Shown one piece after another: positions 27,039 through 36,173 of a stretch of DNA of 52,098 nucleotides. This DNA comes from an uncultured Hyphomicrobiales bacterium (GTDB lineage Bacteria; Pseudomonadota; Alphaproteobacteria; Rhizobiales; Beijerinckiaceae): positions 1 through 52,098 of the forward strand of contig CAISEY010000031.1 of assembly GCA_903884435.1 (NCBI GenBank), given 5' to 3'. How positions within the stretch are numbered: position 1 is the stretch's first letter; every line of letters starts with the position of its first letter. The notes below the pieces were generated by a model that was not told the origin of the DNA, did not search any database, and was given only the letters and a program-made list of their open reading frames with translations. The position numbers and the translations under genes are program-made.

Positions 27039-27799
27039 TGGCGTCCCTCGCTTTTGGCGGCGCGGTTTTCCAGCACCGTCACCAGCATGTTGAGCGCGAT
27101 CGCCGTGAAGATCACGAAGGCGATCCAGGCGTACATGCGCGCGGGCTCCATGAGCTCCGCGGCGAGCGCGATGTTGCGCCCGACGCCGGCGACGGACGAC
27201 AGCGTCTCGCCTCCCAGCACCGACGCGAAACAGATGAAGAAGCCGATGCGCAGTCCCGTGAGGATCACCGGAAACGCGTGGGGAAGAAGAACGTGCCGGA
27301 ACGTTTCGAGCCGCGAGGCGCCCATGGATTGCGCGGCGCGCAGATAGCGCTCGTCGACGTTGCCGAGGCCCGCGATCGTGTTCAGCGCGATGGGGAAAAA
27401 GCCATAGACCGCGCCATAGGCGATCTTGGAGCCCGCGCCAATGCCGAAGAACAGGATGAACATCGGGAAGAACAGCGTGATCGGAATGGTGAACAGGCCA
27501 GCGATGATCGGCTCTATGGCTTCGGTGGCGAATTTCGAGCGCGTGACGAGATAACCCGCGAACACGCCGCAAATCACGGCGATTCCATAGGCCTGCGCGA
27601 TGGTCAGCAGCGTGATCCGCACGGCGGGCCAGAACTGGCCAAGCGTGAGCAGGCGGTTGAAGGCGTTCCACACGGCTTCGGGGCGCGGGAGGAACAGCGG
27701 ACTGATCTTGCCCGCCGCCGTGACCCAGTACCAGGCGCCGCCCATGATCGCGACGAAGGCGAACTGGATGACGCGTTGCGTGGCGTTCTCGCTTTTCAT
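27035..27799 (-). CDS. ABC transporter permease, SsuC/TauC type (first)
   Basis: The 254-residue protein has five to six membrane segments and the EAA motif AAQSMGASRLETFRHVLLPH. ATG 27799 was chosen because the frame upstream is Arg-rich and overlaps the ATPase gene. It follows that gene with two bases between the coding regions and overlaps the next permease by four. Two different permeases in one operon point to a heterodimeric membrane channel, in contrast to the homodimer usual for SsuC. Confidence 0.88.
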   Translation of the reverse strand: MKSENATQRVIQFAFVAIMGGAWYWVTAAGKISPLFLPRPEAVWNAFNRLLTLGQFWPAVRITLLTIAQAYGIAVICGVFAGYLVTRSKFATEAIEPIIAGLFTIPITLFFPMFILFFGIGAGSKIAYGAVYGFFPIALNTIAGLGNVDERYLRAAQSMGASRLETFRHVLLPHAFPVILTGLRIGFFICFASVLGGETLSSVAGVGRNIALAAELMEPARMYAWIAFVIFTAIALNMLVTVLENRAAKSEGRQ

Positions 27800-27801
27800 C
27801 G

Positions 27802-28656
<855 letters not shown>

Positions 28657-28749
28657 CAGGCGTGCGCCACGTGGGTCCGCGCTTTCGGCGCGGCTGTTCC
28701 GCGCGGGTCTCGGGACATGGTTTTCTCCCCCATACTGGAAAGCTCTTTT

Positions 28750-28766
28750 GCGGGACAACGTCCCGC
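28750..28766. repeat. Perfect inverted repeat in the ABC/LysR intergenic region
   Basis: GCGGGAC-AAC-GTCCCGC is a seven-base perfect dyad, 94 bases upstream of the ABC ATPase start and 57 bases upstream of the divergent LysR start. It could be an operator or a leader hairpin. It is too GC-rich for a typical LysR box. Confidence 0.35.
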
Positions 28767-28797
28767 CGATGCAAGCGGGCGGCGCGCTTTACCACCC

Positions 28798-28813
28798 ATA
28801 GGATTATGGCTAT
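28798..28813. promoter_or_regulatory. Candidate LysR-regulator binding site
   Basis: ATAG-N8-CTAT, overlapping a second dyad CCATA-N4-TATGG (28796-28809), lies in an AT-rich patch ten bases before the LysR ATG and about 140 bases upstream of the divergent operon. LysR proteins bind such dyads in the intergenic space they share with a target operon, so autoregulation and operon control are plausible. Confidence 0.4.
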
Positions 28814-28822
28814 AGGTTTTTC

Positions 28823-29731
28823 ATGTTGATGCCAACCTTCCGGCGGTTGCAGGTTTTCATCGCCGTGGCCGAAACAGGCAGTTTCGCCGCCGCCGCCCGG
28901 CGTCTCGGCATCGCCCAGCCGTCCGTCAGCGCGCATGTGCGCGGCCTCGAGGAAGAAGCGGCGACGCCGCTGTTCGCCCGGCGGACCGGCCGCGCCGCCG
29001 CGCTGACCGGGGCGGGCGTCACGTTTCTCGCTCACGCGCGGGGCCTGCTCGCGGGCGCCACGCGGCTCGAGCAGGGTCTCGCGAAGGCCCGCGGCGAGGA
29101 TCAGCACACGCTTTCGGTGAATTGCCAGCGCACCCTGTCCGACCCGCTGCTGCGCGGGCTTCTCGCCGGCTTCGCGCGCCTCAACCGCGACATTCGCCTC
29201 GCCGTGCGCACCACCTATCAGGAAGACGTGCTCGCCAGCGTCCGCCGCGGCGATTCCGACGTGGGCATCCTCGTCGGCGCCGAGCCGGCGCACGGGTTGC
29301 CTTGCCGGCTGATCGGCCGGCAGCGTTGCGTGCTTTACGCGGCGCCCGAACATCCGCTGGCCGGCCAGAAGCGGGTCGCGCCCGCCGAAGTCGCGAGACA
29401 CGAATTCATCGGCTCGCCCGCCAATTCGATGTTCGGACAGACCGTGACGACGCTCCTCGCGCGAATTGGCGTGACGCCCCTGCGCATCGCCGCGGAGGCG
29501 ACGGACTTCGGAATGAGCCGCGATTTCGCCGCGGCGGGACTGGGCCTGTGCTGCTCGCTCGAAGTATCGCTCCACGCCGACCTCGCGGCGGGCCGGGTGG
29601 TGGAAATCGACGTCAACGCGCCGCCGCTCTGTGTCGATATCTACCAGGTGACGAACCCGCGCCGCATCAACGCCTACGCCGTCGAGCGATTCTCGAATTA
29701 CATCGAGGCCGCCGGCGCGCAATGGCCGTGA
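28823..29731 (+). CDS. LysR-family transcriptional regulator
   Basis: The 302-residue protein has an N-terminal winged helix-turn-helix (about residues 5-65) with ETGSFAAAARRLGIAQPSVS, followed by a type-2 periplasmic-binding-like effector domain (about 95-295). It is divergent from the ABC-hyuAB-M24 operon, the usual position for a LysR activator of that operon, with a dyad between them. It is the only regulator visible in the 35-kb catabolic island. The effector is likely a substrate or intermediate of the pathway. A second ATG two codons later is possible. Confidence 0.93.
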   Translation: MLMPTFRRLQVFIAVAETGSFAAAARRLGIAQPSVSAHVRGLEEEAATPLFARRTGRAAALTGAGVTFLAHARGLLAGATRLEQGLAKARGEDQHTLSVNCQRTLSDPLLRGLLAGFARLNRDIRLAVRTTYQEDVLASVRRGDSDVGILVGAEPAHGLPCRLIGRQRCVLYAAPEHPLAGQKRVAPAEVARHEFIGSPANSMFGQTVTTLLARIGVTPLRIAAEATDFGMSRDFAAAGLGLCCSLEVSLHADLAAGRVVEIDVNAPPLCVDIYQVTNPRRINAYAVERFSNYIEAAGAQWP

Positions 29732-29741
29732 AAGACCGCGA

Positions 29742-30719
29742 TCAGAGCTTCACCGGCGTGAAACCCGGATTGTAAATGTCCTTCGTCTCGGGAACGCTGT
29801 CCAGCACGCCAAGCTCCCGGAAGGAATGGCGCAGAAGCTCCAGCGCCTTTGGAGAAAAGGCGCCGTCGAAGGAAATCATGCTCATTTCGGTCTCGTAGGC
29901 GAGATCGATGATCTTCTCGGGATAATTGCAGGTTCTCGCGATGCTCTTCACCGTCGCGCCGCGATTGTCGCGCATGAACGCCACGGTCCTGAACCAGCCG
30001 CGCAAAAACCGCCGCAGGAGATCGGGGTTCTTTCCAATGAGGGAATCCGTCGCGAAAATCACGTGCGTGTGGAAATCGGGCGCGATGTCGCCGAAATTCA
30101 TCAGGATTTTTCCGGCGCCCTGATCCTCGTAATCGAATCCTTCTTCGATGGCGGTGACGCTGCCCTCGAGTTCGCCCGCCTTCATGGCGATGTTGCGCGT
30201 GCGCACCTCGCCCATGGGCACGGTCTGGATTCCCTCGGGGCCCCAGCCCTTTTTCACGGATATGGCGCGCACGAGCCAGTCTGTGAGCGAGCCCGCGGTG
30301 CTCACGCCGACGCGCTTGCCCCTGAGGTCGTCGACGGTTTTCACCGGACCGCCCTTCGGCACGACGAGCGACATGTTGCGCGGCTCGCTCGCCATGGCGG
30401 CGACCGCGCGGGCCGGCACGCCCTTGGCCGCGTAGCCCATGCCGGGGCCGGAACCGAAGCCGATGTCCACCGCGCCGGCGGTCATCGCCTGTTGCACCTG
30501 CCCGTCCCCGCGGAACGTCGAGATGACGATGTCGATCCCCTCGGCGGCGAAAATGCCCTGTTCCTTGCCGAGTTCGGCGCCCGCCATCGGGAAGGAATTG
30601 ATGATGGTCTTGCCGACGCGCAGCGTGTCGGCGGCGCGCGCCGGCGCGATGGCGCACAGGCTCGCCAGGCCGCCCAAGGCCAGCGTCCGCCGGCGTGTGC
30701 AACGATTGTCCGGCGCCAT
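29742..30719 (-). CDS. ABC transporter solute-binding protein, NMT1/SsuA type
   Basis: The 325-residue protein begins with a twin-arginine type leader (CTRRRTLALGG then CAIAPARAA), so it is exported to the periplasm. The mature part is a NMT1/SsuA-like binding fold with VGKTIINSFP, GQVQQAMTAGAVDIGFGSG and GKRVGVSTAGSLTDW. The start at 30719 was chosen because it places the Tat signal at the N-terminus. It ends ten bases past the convergent LysR gene and is the likely receptor for the ABC permease/ATPase genes on the far side of LysR. Ligand identity is unknown. Confidence 0.85.
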   Translation of the reverse strand: MAPDNRCTRRRTLALGGLASLCAIAPARAADTLRVGKTIINSFPMAGAELGKEQGIFAAEGIDIVISTFRGDGQVQQAMTAGAVDIGFGSGPGMGYAAKGVPARAVAAMASEPRNMSLVVPKGGPVKTVDDLRGKRVGVSTAGSLTDWLVRAISVKKGWGPEGIQTVPMGEVRTRNIAMKAGELEGSVTAIEEGFDYEDQGAGKILMNFGDIAPDFHTHVIFATDSLIGKNPDLLRRFLRGWFRTVAFMRDNRGATVKSIARTCNYPEKIIDLAYETEMSMISFDGAFSPKALELLRHSFRELGVLDSVPETKDIYNPGFTPVKL

Positions 30720-30863
30720 GTCGTTGTCTCCCCGAAATTCCGGCGGCCTTTTACGACACTCGCCGGGCAGCGCCAATGACTGGCGCCGGAACCAAAGCCA
30801 TGGCAAGCTCCCGAAAAAGCAGCGTCGGGAGGGCTCCCGCGCGACGCCAGGGGAGGAGCACAC

Positions 30864-31892
30864 ATGCGCCATTCAGGTCGTGACGCCGGACTGTTGTTGT
30901 TCGCGATGATCTTCGCGGCGGGGACGGCGCAAGCCCAGTCCGTCGCCGATTTCTATCGCGGCAAGACGATCACCATCGTGGTCGGCACCGACGCGGGCGG
31001 CACCTACGACCAGAGCGCCCGGATGATCGGCCGCGGCCTGTCGAAATTCCTGCCGGGAAACCCGTCGGTCACGGTGCAGAACATGGGCGGGGCCAACGGC
31101 CTGCCCGCCGCGAATCATGTCTACAACGTCGCGCCGAAGGACGGCACGGTCATCGGCGCCATGACCCGCCTGTCGCCCTACGAGCCGCTGATGGGCAACG
31201 CCAACGCACGCTACGACGTGGCGAAAATGCGCTGGCTCGGCTCCACGGCGAGCGAGGTCGGGGTCTCCATCGCCTGGCACACCGCGAAAGTGAAACGCGC
31301 GGAAGACCTCTTCAACGAGGAACTGCTGATCGGAGCGACGGTGCCCGGCGGCGACACGCAAGTCTATCCCTTCGCGCTCAACCGGCTGCTCGGCACGAAA
31401 TACAAGATCATCACCGGCTATCCCTCGCAGGAGCCCATTGGCCTCGCCATGGAGCGCGGCGAGGTACAGGGCAGCGGCAGCTGGTCGTGGTCGAACATTC
31501 CGCACAGTCACGCGAACTGGCTGACGGAGAAGAAAATCTCCATCCTGTTCCAGCTGGGCCTCGAGAAGCACCCGGACTTGCCGGACGTGCCGCTGCCGAC
31601 CGAATTCGCCAAGACCGACGAACAGCGGGACGTTCTCAAACTGCTCATGGGCATGAAGAAGTTCGGCTATCCCTTCTTCGTGGCGCCCGGCGTGCCGGCG
31701 GAACGAGCCGACGCGCTGGCGAAGGCCTTCAACGAAACCCTCGCCGATCCGGAATTCCTCGCCGAGGCGAAAACCCAGGGCCGGCCCTACGGGATGTCGC
31801 GCGGCGAGGAAATGGCGGATCTGTTTCGCCAGTCCTACGCGCTGCCGAAGGCGACCATCGACCGCGCCCGCGAGATTCTCAACGTGAAATAG
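30864..31892 (+). CDS. TctC/Bug-type solute-binding protein (first)
   Basis: The 342-residue protein has a classic Sec signal ending AGTAQAQS, then a Bug-fold domain with FYRGKTITIVVGTDAGGTYD and NMGGANGLPAANHVYN. Bug proteins are periplasmic receptors, usually for carboxylates, serving tripartite tricarboxylate transporters or sensory systems. GGGGAGGAG precedes the ATG. No TctA or TctB membrane gene is present in the window, so it is an orphan receptor or works with a distant transporter. It leads a small plus-strand group with an Ldh-family gene and a hydrolase gene. Confidence 0.85.
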   Translation: MRHSGRDAGLLLFAMIFAAGTAQAQSVADFYRGKTITIVVGTDAGGTYDQSARMIGRGLSKFLPGNPSVTVQNMGGANGLPAANHVYNVAPKDGTVIGAMTRLSPYEPLMGNANARYDVAKMRWLGSTASEVGVSIAWHTAKVKRAEDLFNEELLIGATVPGGDTQVYPFALNRLLGTKYKIITGYPSQEPIGLAMERGEVQGSGSWSWSNIPHSHANWLTEKKISILFQLGLEKHPDLPDVPLPTEFAKTDEQRDVLKLLMGMKKFGYPFFVAPGVPAERADALAKAFNETLADPEFLAEAKTQGRPYGMSRGEEMADLFRQSYALPKATIDRAREILNVK

Positions 31893-31910
31893 GCCCGCGG
31901 CCGGGCGTGC

Positions 31911-31938
31911 TTGCCTGAACGCGCGCATGCGATAGATT
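31911..31938 (+). promoter_or_regulatory. Candidate promoter of the Ldh-family gene
   Basis: TTGCCT (31911-31916) and TAGATT (31933-31938) are 16 bases apart, each matching the sigma-70 consensus at four of six positions. Transcription would start near 31945, just ahead of the AGACAGGA ribosome-binding site used by the TTG start at 31969. Confidence 0.35.
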
Positions 31939-31968
31939 GTGCGCGCACTCCCGAGACAGGACCATCCC

Positions 31969-33021
31969 TTGAAACCGGCCAGAGTCAGAATCGACGCGGC
32001 GACGCTGAAGGACTTCATTTCCCGAACGTTTCAGGCGAAAGGCATGAGCGCCGCCGACGCCGGCGACGTGGCGGAGGTGATTTCCTGGGCGGACCAGCGC
32101 GGCACGGCCTCGCATGGCGTCTCCCGCGTGCCTCTCTACCTGAGCGTGATCGACCGCGGCGACATGGACCCGAAGGCGGTCCCGACCATCGATTCGCGCG
32201 CCGGCGCCATTTTTGTTCTCGACGGACGGCGCGCCGCCGGCGCCGTGGCGATGAAACGCGCCGTCGAGGAGGCCGCCAGACGCGCGAAGGCCCACGGCGT
32301 CGCCGTCGGCGTCGTCGGCAAGACGACCCACACCGGCGCCATCGGGCATTACGTCCACTGGGCCGCGGAGCGCGGGTTCGCCGCCATCTTCTTCAATTGC
32401 GGCCCGCCGAACATGGCCTATCACGGCACGCGCGCCCCGAGCCTTGGCACCAACCCCATCGCCATCGGCGTGCCCGGCGAACACGGCCCCGTCGTCGTCG
32501 ACATGGCGACCTCGCTCATCGCCAACGGCAAGCTCATTCAGGCGCGCGATCGCGGCGAGCCCATCCCGACCGACTGGGCGCTGACCAGGGACGGCGACAC
32601 GACGACCGATCCGGCGCTCGCCGAGATTCTTCTGCCGCTCGGCGGCGCCAAGGGCTCGGGCCTCGCCTTCCTGTTCGAATGCCTGACGGGCATGCTCGCC
32701 AGCAATCCCATCATTCTCGAACAGGCCGGGCCGAACGGAAAGCGCAAGCACACGGCCAACGCGATGATGGTGCTGATCGATATTTCGGTGTTCCGCCCGC
32801 TCGACGAATACAAGCGGGACATCGGAGCGCTCGGCGCCCTCGTCAAGAGCTTGCCGAAGGCCGACGGCGTCGACGAAGTGCTGCTGCCGGGCGAGCGCGG
32901 CGCGCGCGAATTCGAGAAGCGCGGCCGCGAGGGAATCACCCTGTCGCGCAAGAGCTGGATCCGGCTCGTGGAAGCGGCGGAAAAGGCGGGCGTCGCGGCG
33001 CCGGCGGTTCAGGACGTTTAG
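31969..33021 (+). CDS. Ldh-family NAD(P)-dependent oxidoreductase (malate/L-lactate dehydrogenase family)
   Basis: The 350-residue protein belongs to the family of malate/ureidoglycolate/sulfolactate dehydrogenases and imine reductases, with DQRGTASHGVSRVPLY near the N-terminus, GKTTHTGAIGHYV, GTNPIAIGVPG and GAKGSGLAF. The family interconverts 2-hydroxy- and 2-oxo-acids or reduces cyclic imines in the cytoplasm. The TTG at 31969 was preferred to a GTG at 31939 because a ribosome-binding site (AGACAGGA) sits seven bases before it. It lies between a Bug gene and a hydrolase gene on the same strand. The substrate is not identifiable. Confidence 0.88.
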   Translation: MKPARVRIDAATLKDFISRTFQAKGMSAADAGDVAEVISWADQRGTASHGVSRVPLYLSVIDRGDMDPKAVPTIDSRAGAIFVLDGRRAAGAVAMKRAVEEAARRAKAHGVAVGVVGKTTHTGAIGHYVHWAAERGFAAIFFNCGPPNMAYHGTRAPSLGTNPIAIGVPGEHGPVVVDMATSLIANGKLIQARDRGEPIPTDWALTRDGDTTTDPALAEILLPLGGAKGSGLAFLFECLTGMLASNPIILEQAGPNGKRKHTANAMMVLIDISVFRPLDEYKRDIGALGALVKSLPKADGVDEVLLPGERGAREFEKRGREGITLSRKSWIRLVEAAEKAGVAAPAVQDV

Positions 33022-33030
33022 GAAATCGAC

Positions 33031-33933
33031 ATGACCGAGACACGCGTTACCTTCAAATCGGACGGCCTCACGCTCAACGGCGTCGTCAGCGTTCCCGACG
33101 ACGCGGCGCCCGGCGAAAAGCGCCCGGCCTTCATGGTGCTGCACGGATTCGGCAGCACGCACAACGCCGGCAACGTGAAGACGCCCTGCGCCCTGCTCAA
33201 CAAGCTCGGCTACGTCACGCTGCGCTTCGACATGCGCGGCTGCGGCGACAGCGAGGGCGAAAAAGGCCGGCTCATCTGCCTCGAACAGGTCGAGGACACG
33301 CGCAACGCGCTGACCTTCCTTTCGGGACATCCCAACGTCGATGGCGCCCGGATCGGCGTCATGGGCTCGAGCTTCGGCGCCGCCGTGGCGGTTTACGCGG
33401 CCGGCGTCGACAGGCGAATCGCCGCCTGCGTCTCGGCCTCGGGCTGGGGCAATGGCGAGACGAAATTCAGGGGCCAGCACGCCGGCCCCGGCGAATACGA
33501 ACGCTTTCTGAAAATGCTGGACGAGGGCAAGCGCCACCGCGAGAAGACCGGACAATCCATGATGGTCTCGCGCTACGACATCGTGCCGATTCCCGAACAC
33601 CTGCGCGGCCACGTTCTGGAAAAGTCGATCATGCAGATGCACGTCGAGACCGCGCAGGGCATGTTCGATTTCCGCCCGGAAAACGTCATCGGGGACATCG
33701 CCCCCCGCCCCTGCCTGCTCATGCATTCATCGGTGGATTCGGTCACGCCGACGCAACAGTCCATCGACATGTTCGCGAGGGCGAAGCAGCCGACGGAGCT
33801 GCACCTGTTCTCGGGCACCGATCACTTCATGCTGGCGGAAGGCAACATTCGCGTGCGCGACACGCTCGCGGCCTGGCTCGGGACGTTCTTCCCCGTCCAC
33901 GGATCGCAGAAGGCCGCGCCCGCCCGTCACTGA
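33031..33933 (+). CDS. Alpha/beta hydrolase
   Basis: The 300-residue cytoplasmic protein has an alpha/beta-hydrolase fold with the oxyanion segment LHGFGSTHN, RFDMRGCGDSEG, the nucleophile elbow GSSFG, a catalytic Asp in SSVDSVTP and the catalytic His in TDHFM. This layout resembles family-22 esterases (feruloyl or cinnamoyl esterase-like) and meta-cleavage C-C hydrolases. It follows the Ldh-family gene by nine bases and converges on ligB. An ester- or C-C-bond-splitting step in the aromatic pathway is plausible but not demonstrated. Confidence 0.88.
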   Translation: MTETRVTFKSDGLTLNGVVSVPDDAAPGEKRPAFMVLHGFGSTHNAGNVKTPCALLNKLGYVTLRFDMRGCGDSEGEKGRLICLEQVEDTRNALTFLSGHPNVDGARIGVMGSSFGAAVAVYAAGVDRRIAACVSASGWGNGETKFRGQHAGPGEYERFLKMLDEGKRHREKTGQSMMVSRYDIVPIPEHLRGHVLEKSIMQMHVETAQGMFDFRPENVIGDIAPRPCLLMHSSVDSVTPTQQSIDMFARAKQPTELHLFSGTDHFMLAEGNIRVRDTLAAWLGTFFPVHGSQKAAPARH

Positions 33934-33945
33934 CGGGCGGACCGG

Positions 33946-34767
33946 TCAGACCGCGGCCCCGGCGTCCCACGCCACGACGCCGCAGCCCGTCGCCCATGGC
34001 TTGATCGCTTCATAGGCGACGAGCCGCGCCTTCCCGTCGCCCATGATCCCGGCGAGGCAGAGCCAGGCGAGCAGTTCCAGCGTGCCCGCGCCCGCCGCCA
34101 GCAAATCGGCGTCCGTGTAGGCCGAAAGCGCCGCGAGATCCGCGTTTTCCAGCCGTTCGATGAACGTCCCGTCGAACGCCGTGTCGATCCAGCCATGGCG
34201 GCGCTCGCCGGGATCGTGCGAAAGACCGCCCGTCGCGACGACCGCGATGCGCTCGGGCCGCGCGTCGAGCGCCGGACGCAGCGCCTGGCCCAGCGCCACG
34301 CAACGCGCGGCGGTGGCGCGCGGCGACGCCAGCGTGTTGAACATCAGCGGCACGACCCGCGTTTGCATGTCCGGCGTCAGGAAATGCAGCGGCACCATGG
34401 AGCCGTGATCGAGTTTCATTTCATGGGAATAGCCGATCTCGAATCCCCGCGCGTAGCAATGTTCCAGCAACGCCAGCGACAGGGCGGGATCGCCCTTCAC
34501 GACCGTCTTTTGCACGCGCAGCCACGGCTCGATCGGCCCCTCGAAGGTCTCGCCGCGGCCGATGCAAAAGGCGCCGATGGTTTCGAAGAAATTCGCCCAG
34601 TGTTCCGAGGTCAGCAACAGCACGACATCCGGCCGCGCGGCGCGCAGCCCCTCGCGCATGGCGTCGAGACCCGCGAACAGCCGGCCCCTCTGGTCCTCGG
34701 GCGCGGCCTCGGTCCAGGCGGTGAGGCCGGGGGCGTGACTGGCGGCGCAGGCAAACACGACAGGCAT
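33946..34767 (-). CDS. ligB: Class III extradiol ring-cleavage dioxygenase, catalytic (LigB) subunit
   Basis: The 273-residue protein has the Fe(II) ligands of LigB: H11 (ASHAPG), H56 (TSEHWANF) and probably E231. The catalytic base H184 is in GLSHDPGE. LigB-type enzymes open catechol rings next to the two hydroxyls, as with protocatechuate 4,5-cleavage. The small alpha-subunit gene lies two bases upstream, so the two make one complex. Convergent with the alpha/beta hydrolase gene. The symbol denotes the family; the substrate could be protocatechuate, gallate or another dihydroxy-aromatic, perhaps the product of the decarboxylase gene just upstream. Confidence 0.85.
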   Translation of the reverse strand: MPVVFACAASHAPGLTAWTEAAPEDQRGRLFAGLDAMREGLRAARPDVVLLLTSEHWANFFETIGAFCIGRGETFEGPIEPWLRVQKTVVKGDPALSLALLEHCYARGFEIGYSHEMKLDHGSMVPLHFLTPDMQTRVVPLMFNTLASPRATAARCVALGQALRPALDARPERIAVVATGGLSHDPGERRHGWIDTAFDGTFIERLENADLAALSAYTDADLLAAGAGTLELLAWLCLAGIMGDGKARLVAYEAIKPWATGCGVVAWDAGAAV

Positions 34768-34769
34768 GG

Positions 34770-35018
34770 CTAACCCCTGATCGCCGCGAGATAATCGGGC
34801 TCCGGCATTTGCTGGAGAATGGTGAAGGGCCGCAGAATCAGCCCGTGCGCCCCGAGCCGGTAGAGCGCGCCCACGTCCTGTTCCAGCACGGCGCGGCGCT
34901 CTTCGTCGCTGAGTTCGAAACCGGCGGCGACCCCGGCCCGGTCGCGGAAGAAATGCTCCCGCACGGCGGGGTTGCGATTGACCTCGCGCAGCAGCTTGTT
35001 GAGGGCGTAGGCGCTCAT
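34770..35018 (-). CDS. ligA: Extradiol dioxygenase small (LigA-type) subunit
   Basis: The 82-residue helical protein matches the LigA domain of protocatechuate 4,5-dioxygenase, with YALNKLLREVNRNPAVRE and a GFELSDEER helix turn, and GAHGLILRPF near the end. LigA caps the active site of LigB. It is shorter than the Sphingobium LigA and lacks its extra N-terminal part. The ATG at 35018 is set by GGAGG eight bases before it; the apparent ATG at 35030 overlaps this ribosome-binding site. The gene is too short to stand out and runs directly into ligB. Confidence 0.82.
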   Translation of the reverse strand: MSAYALNKLLREVNRNPAVREHFFRDRAGVAAGFELSDEERRAVLEQDVGALYRLGAHGLILRPFTILQQMPEPDYLAAIRG

Positions 35019-35092
35019 GCGTGCCTCCATGACGCCGCGATCATGCGCCGCCGGCGCGCGCCCCGCAACGGACGCAACGCCGCACGCGCCGC

Positions 35093-36049
35093 TCAGCCGG
35101 TTTTGGCGATGTTGAACAACCGCGTGGCGTTCCGATGCGCGACATCGGCGCGCGCCTCCTCGTCCATGACGACGCTGTCCATGAAATGGCCGGCTTCCGC
35201 CATGTCCTCGAACGGGTAATCCGCCGAGAACATGACGCGCGAGGCGCCCAGCGCCGCGATGGCGCAATTCATCGGCTCCGCCGAATACATGCCGGACAGC
35301 GTAACCGCGACATTGTCGCGGATGTACTGGGAAGGCTCTTTCTTGAGTTGCACGCCATAGAGTTTGGCGCGGCTGTCGAGCCGCCAGAGCATGTAGGGCA
35401 GGGTCTCGCCGAGATGGCCGAGCACCAGCATCGCCTTCGGAAACCGGTCGAACACGCCGCCGAAAATCATACGCAGCGCGTGGGTGCCGGTCTCGACGCC
35501 CCAGCCCCAGGTGGCGCGCTGCAATTCCTTGTAGGGCCCGTAACTCGCGTATGTCTGCACGGGATCGGCGGGATGCAGGTAAATCGCCGTTCCGAGTTCC
35601 TCCGCCTTCGCCCAGAACGGGTCGAACTGGCGCTCGTCGAGGTAATGGCCCAGAGTCTGGCCGTTGATCATGGCGCCCTTGAAGCCCATGCGCGCGCAGC
35701 GCTCGAGTTCCCTGGCCGCCTCGATGGGCTCCTGCAGGGCGATCTGCGCGAAACCGAGGTAACGGTCGGGGCGCTTGCCCACCACCCCGGCCAGAAAGTC
35801 GTTGGCCTCCGCCGCCTTGGCCGTGGCGCGGCGGGCGTCCGGCTCCACCTGCACGCCGGGACCGGCGATGGAGAGGATCGCGAGGGAGACCCCGGCGGCG
35901 TCCATCTCGCCGAGGCGCAAGTCGCCGAAATTCGACAGCCGCTCGAAGATCGCGTTGTAGATCGGCTTCGGCACGTCGGCCATCGTCGGCTGCCAGTATT
36001 CCATCAGGCCGGGCGAGATGAAATGTTCTTCGAGAGCGATTTTCTTCAT
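35093..36049 (-). CDS. Amidohydrolase-family decarboxylase, gamma-resorcylate/5-carboxyvanillate type
   Basis: The 318-residue protein begins MKKIALEEHF, the hallmark N-terminus of gamma-resorcylate, 2,3-dihydroxybenzoate and 5-carboxyvanillate decarboxylases. Other ligands are in YLHPADP, GHLGETLPY and FSADYPFED, giving the Glu-x-His, His, His and Asp set around one divalent metal. These cytoplasmic enzymes remove (or reversibly add) a carboxylate from a hydroxylated ring. It lies 74 bases upstream of ligA on the same strand, so it probably produces the LigAB substrate. It is divergent from the cyclase gene. Confidence 0.85.
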   Translation of the reverse strand: MKKIALEEHFISPGLMEYWQPTMADVPKPIYNAIFERLSNFGDLRLGEMDAAGVSLAILSIAGPGVQVEPDARRATAKAAEANDFLAGVVGKRPDRYLGFAQIALQEPIEAARELERCARMGFKGAMINGQTLGHYLDERQFDPFWAKAEELGTAIYLHPADPVQTYASYGPYKELQRATWGWGVETGTHALRMIFGGVFDRFPKAMLVLGHLGETLPYMLWRLDSRAKLYGVQLKKEPSQYIRDNVAVTLSGMYSAEPMNCAIAALGASRVMFSADYPFEDMAEAGHFMDSVVMDEEARADVAHRNATRLFNIAKTG

Positions 36050-36173
36050 GATTTTTCCGGTTTTTGAGGGCGCCACGCGGGCAAAATCCGCCAGCGCGCG
36101 CCCTTGCGAAAGAGCCGGGCGGACGATAGGGTTTCCCCGCATTTGCGGTCAATAGCGCCGGCGGGAGACACCC

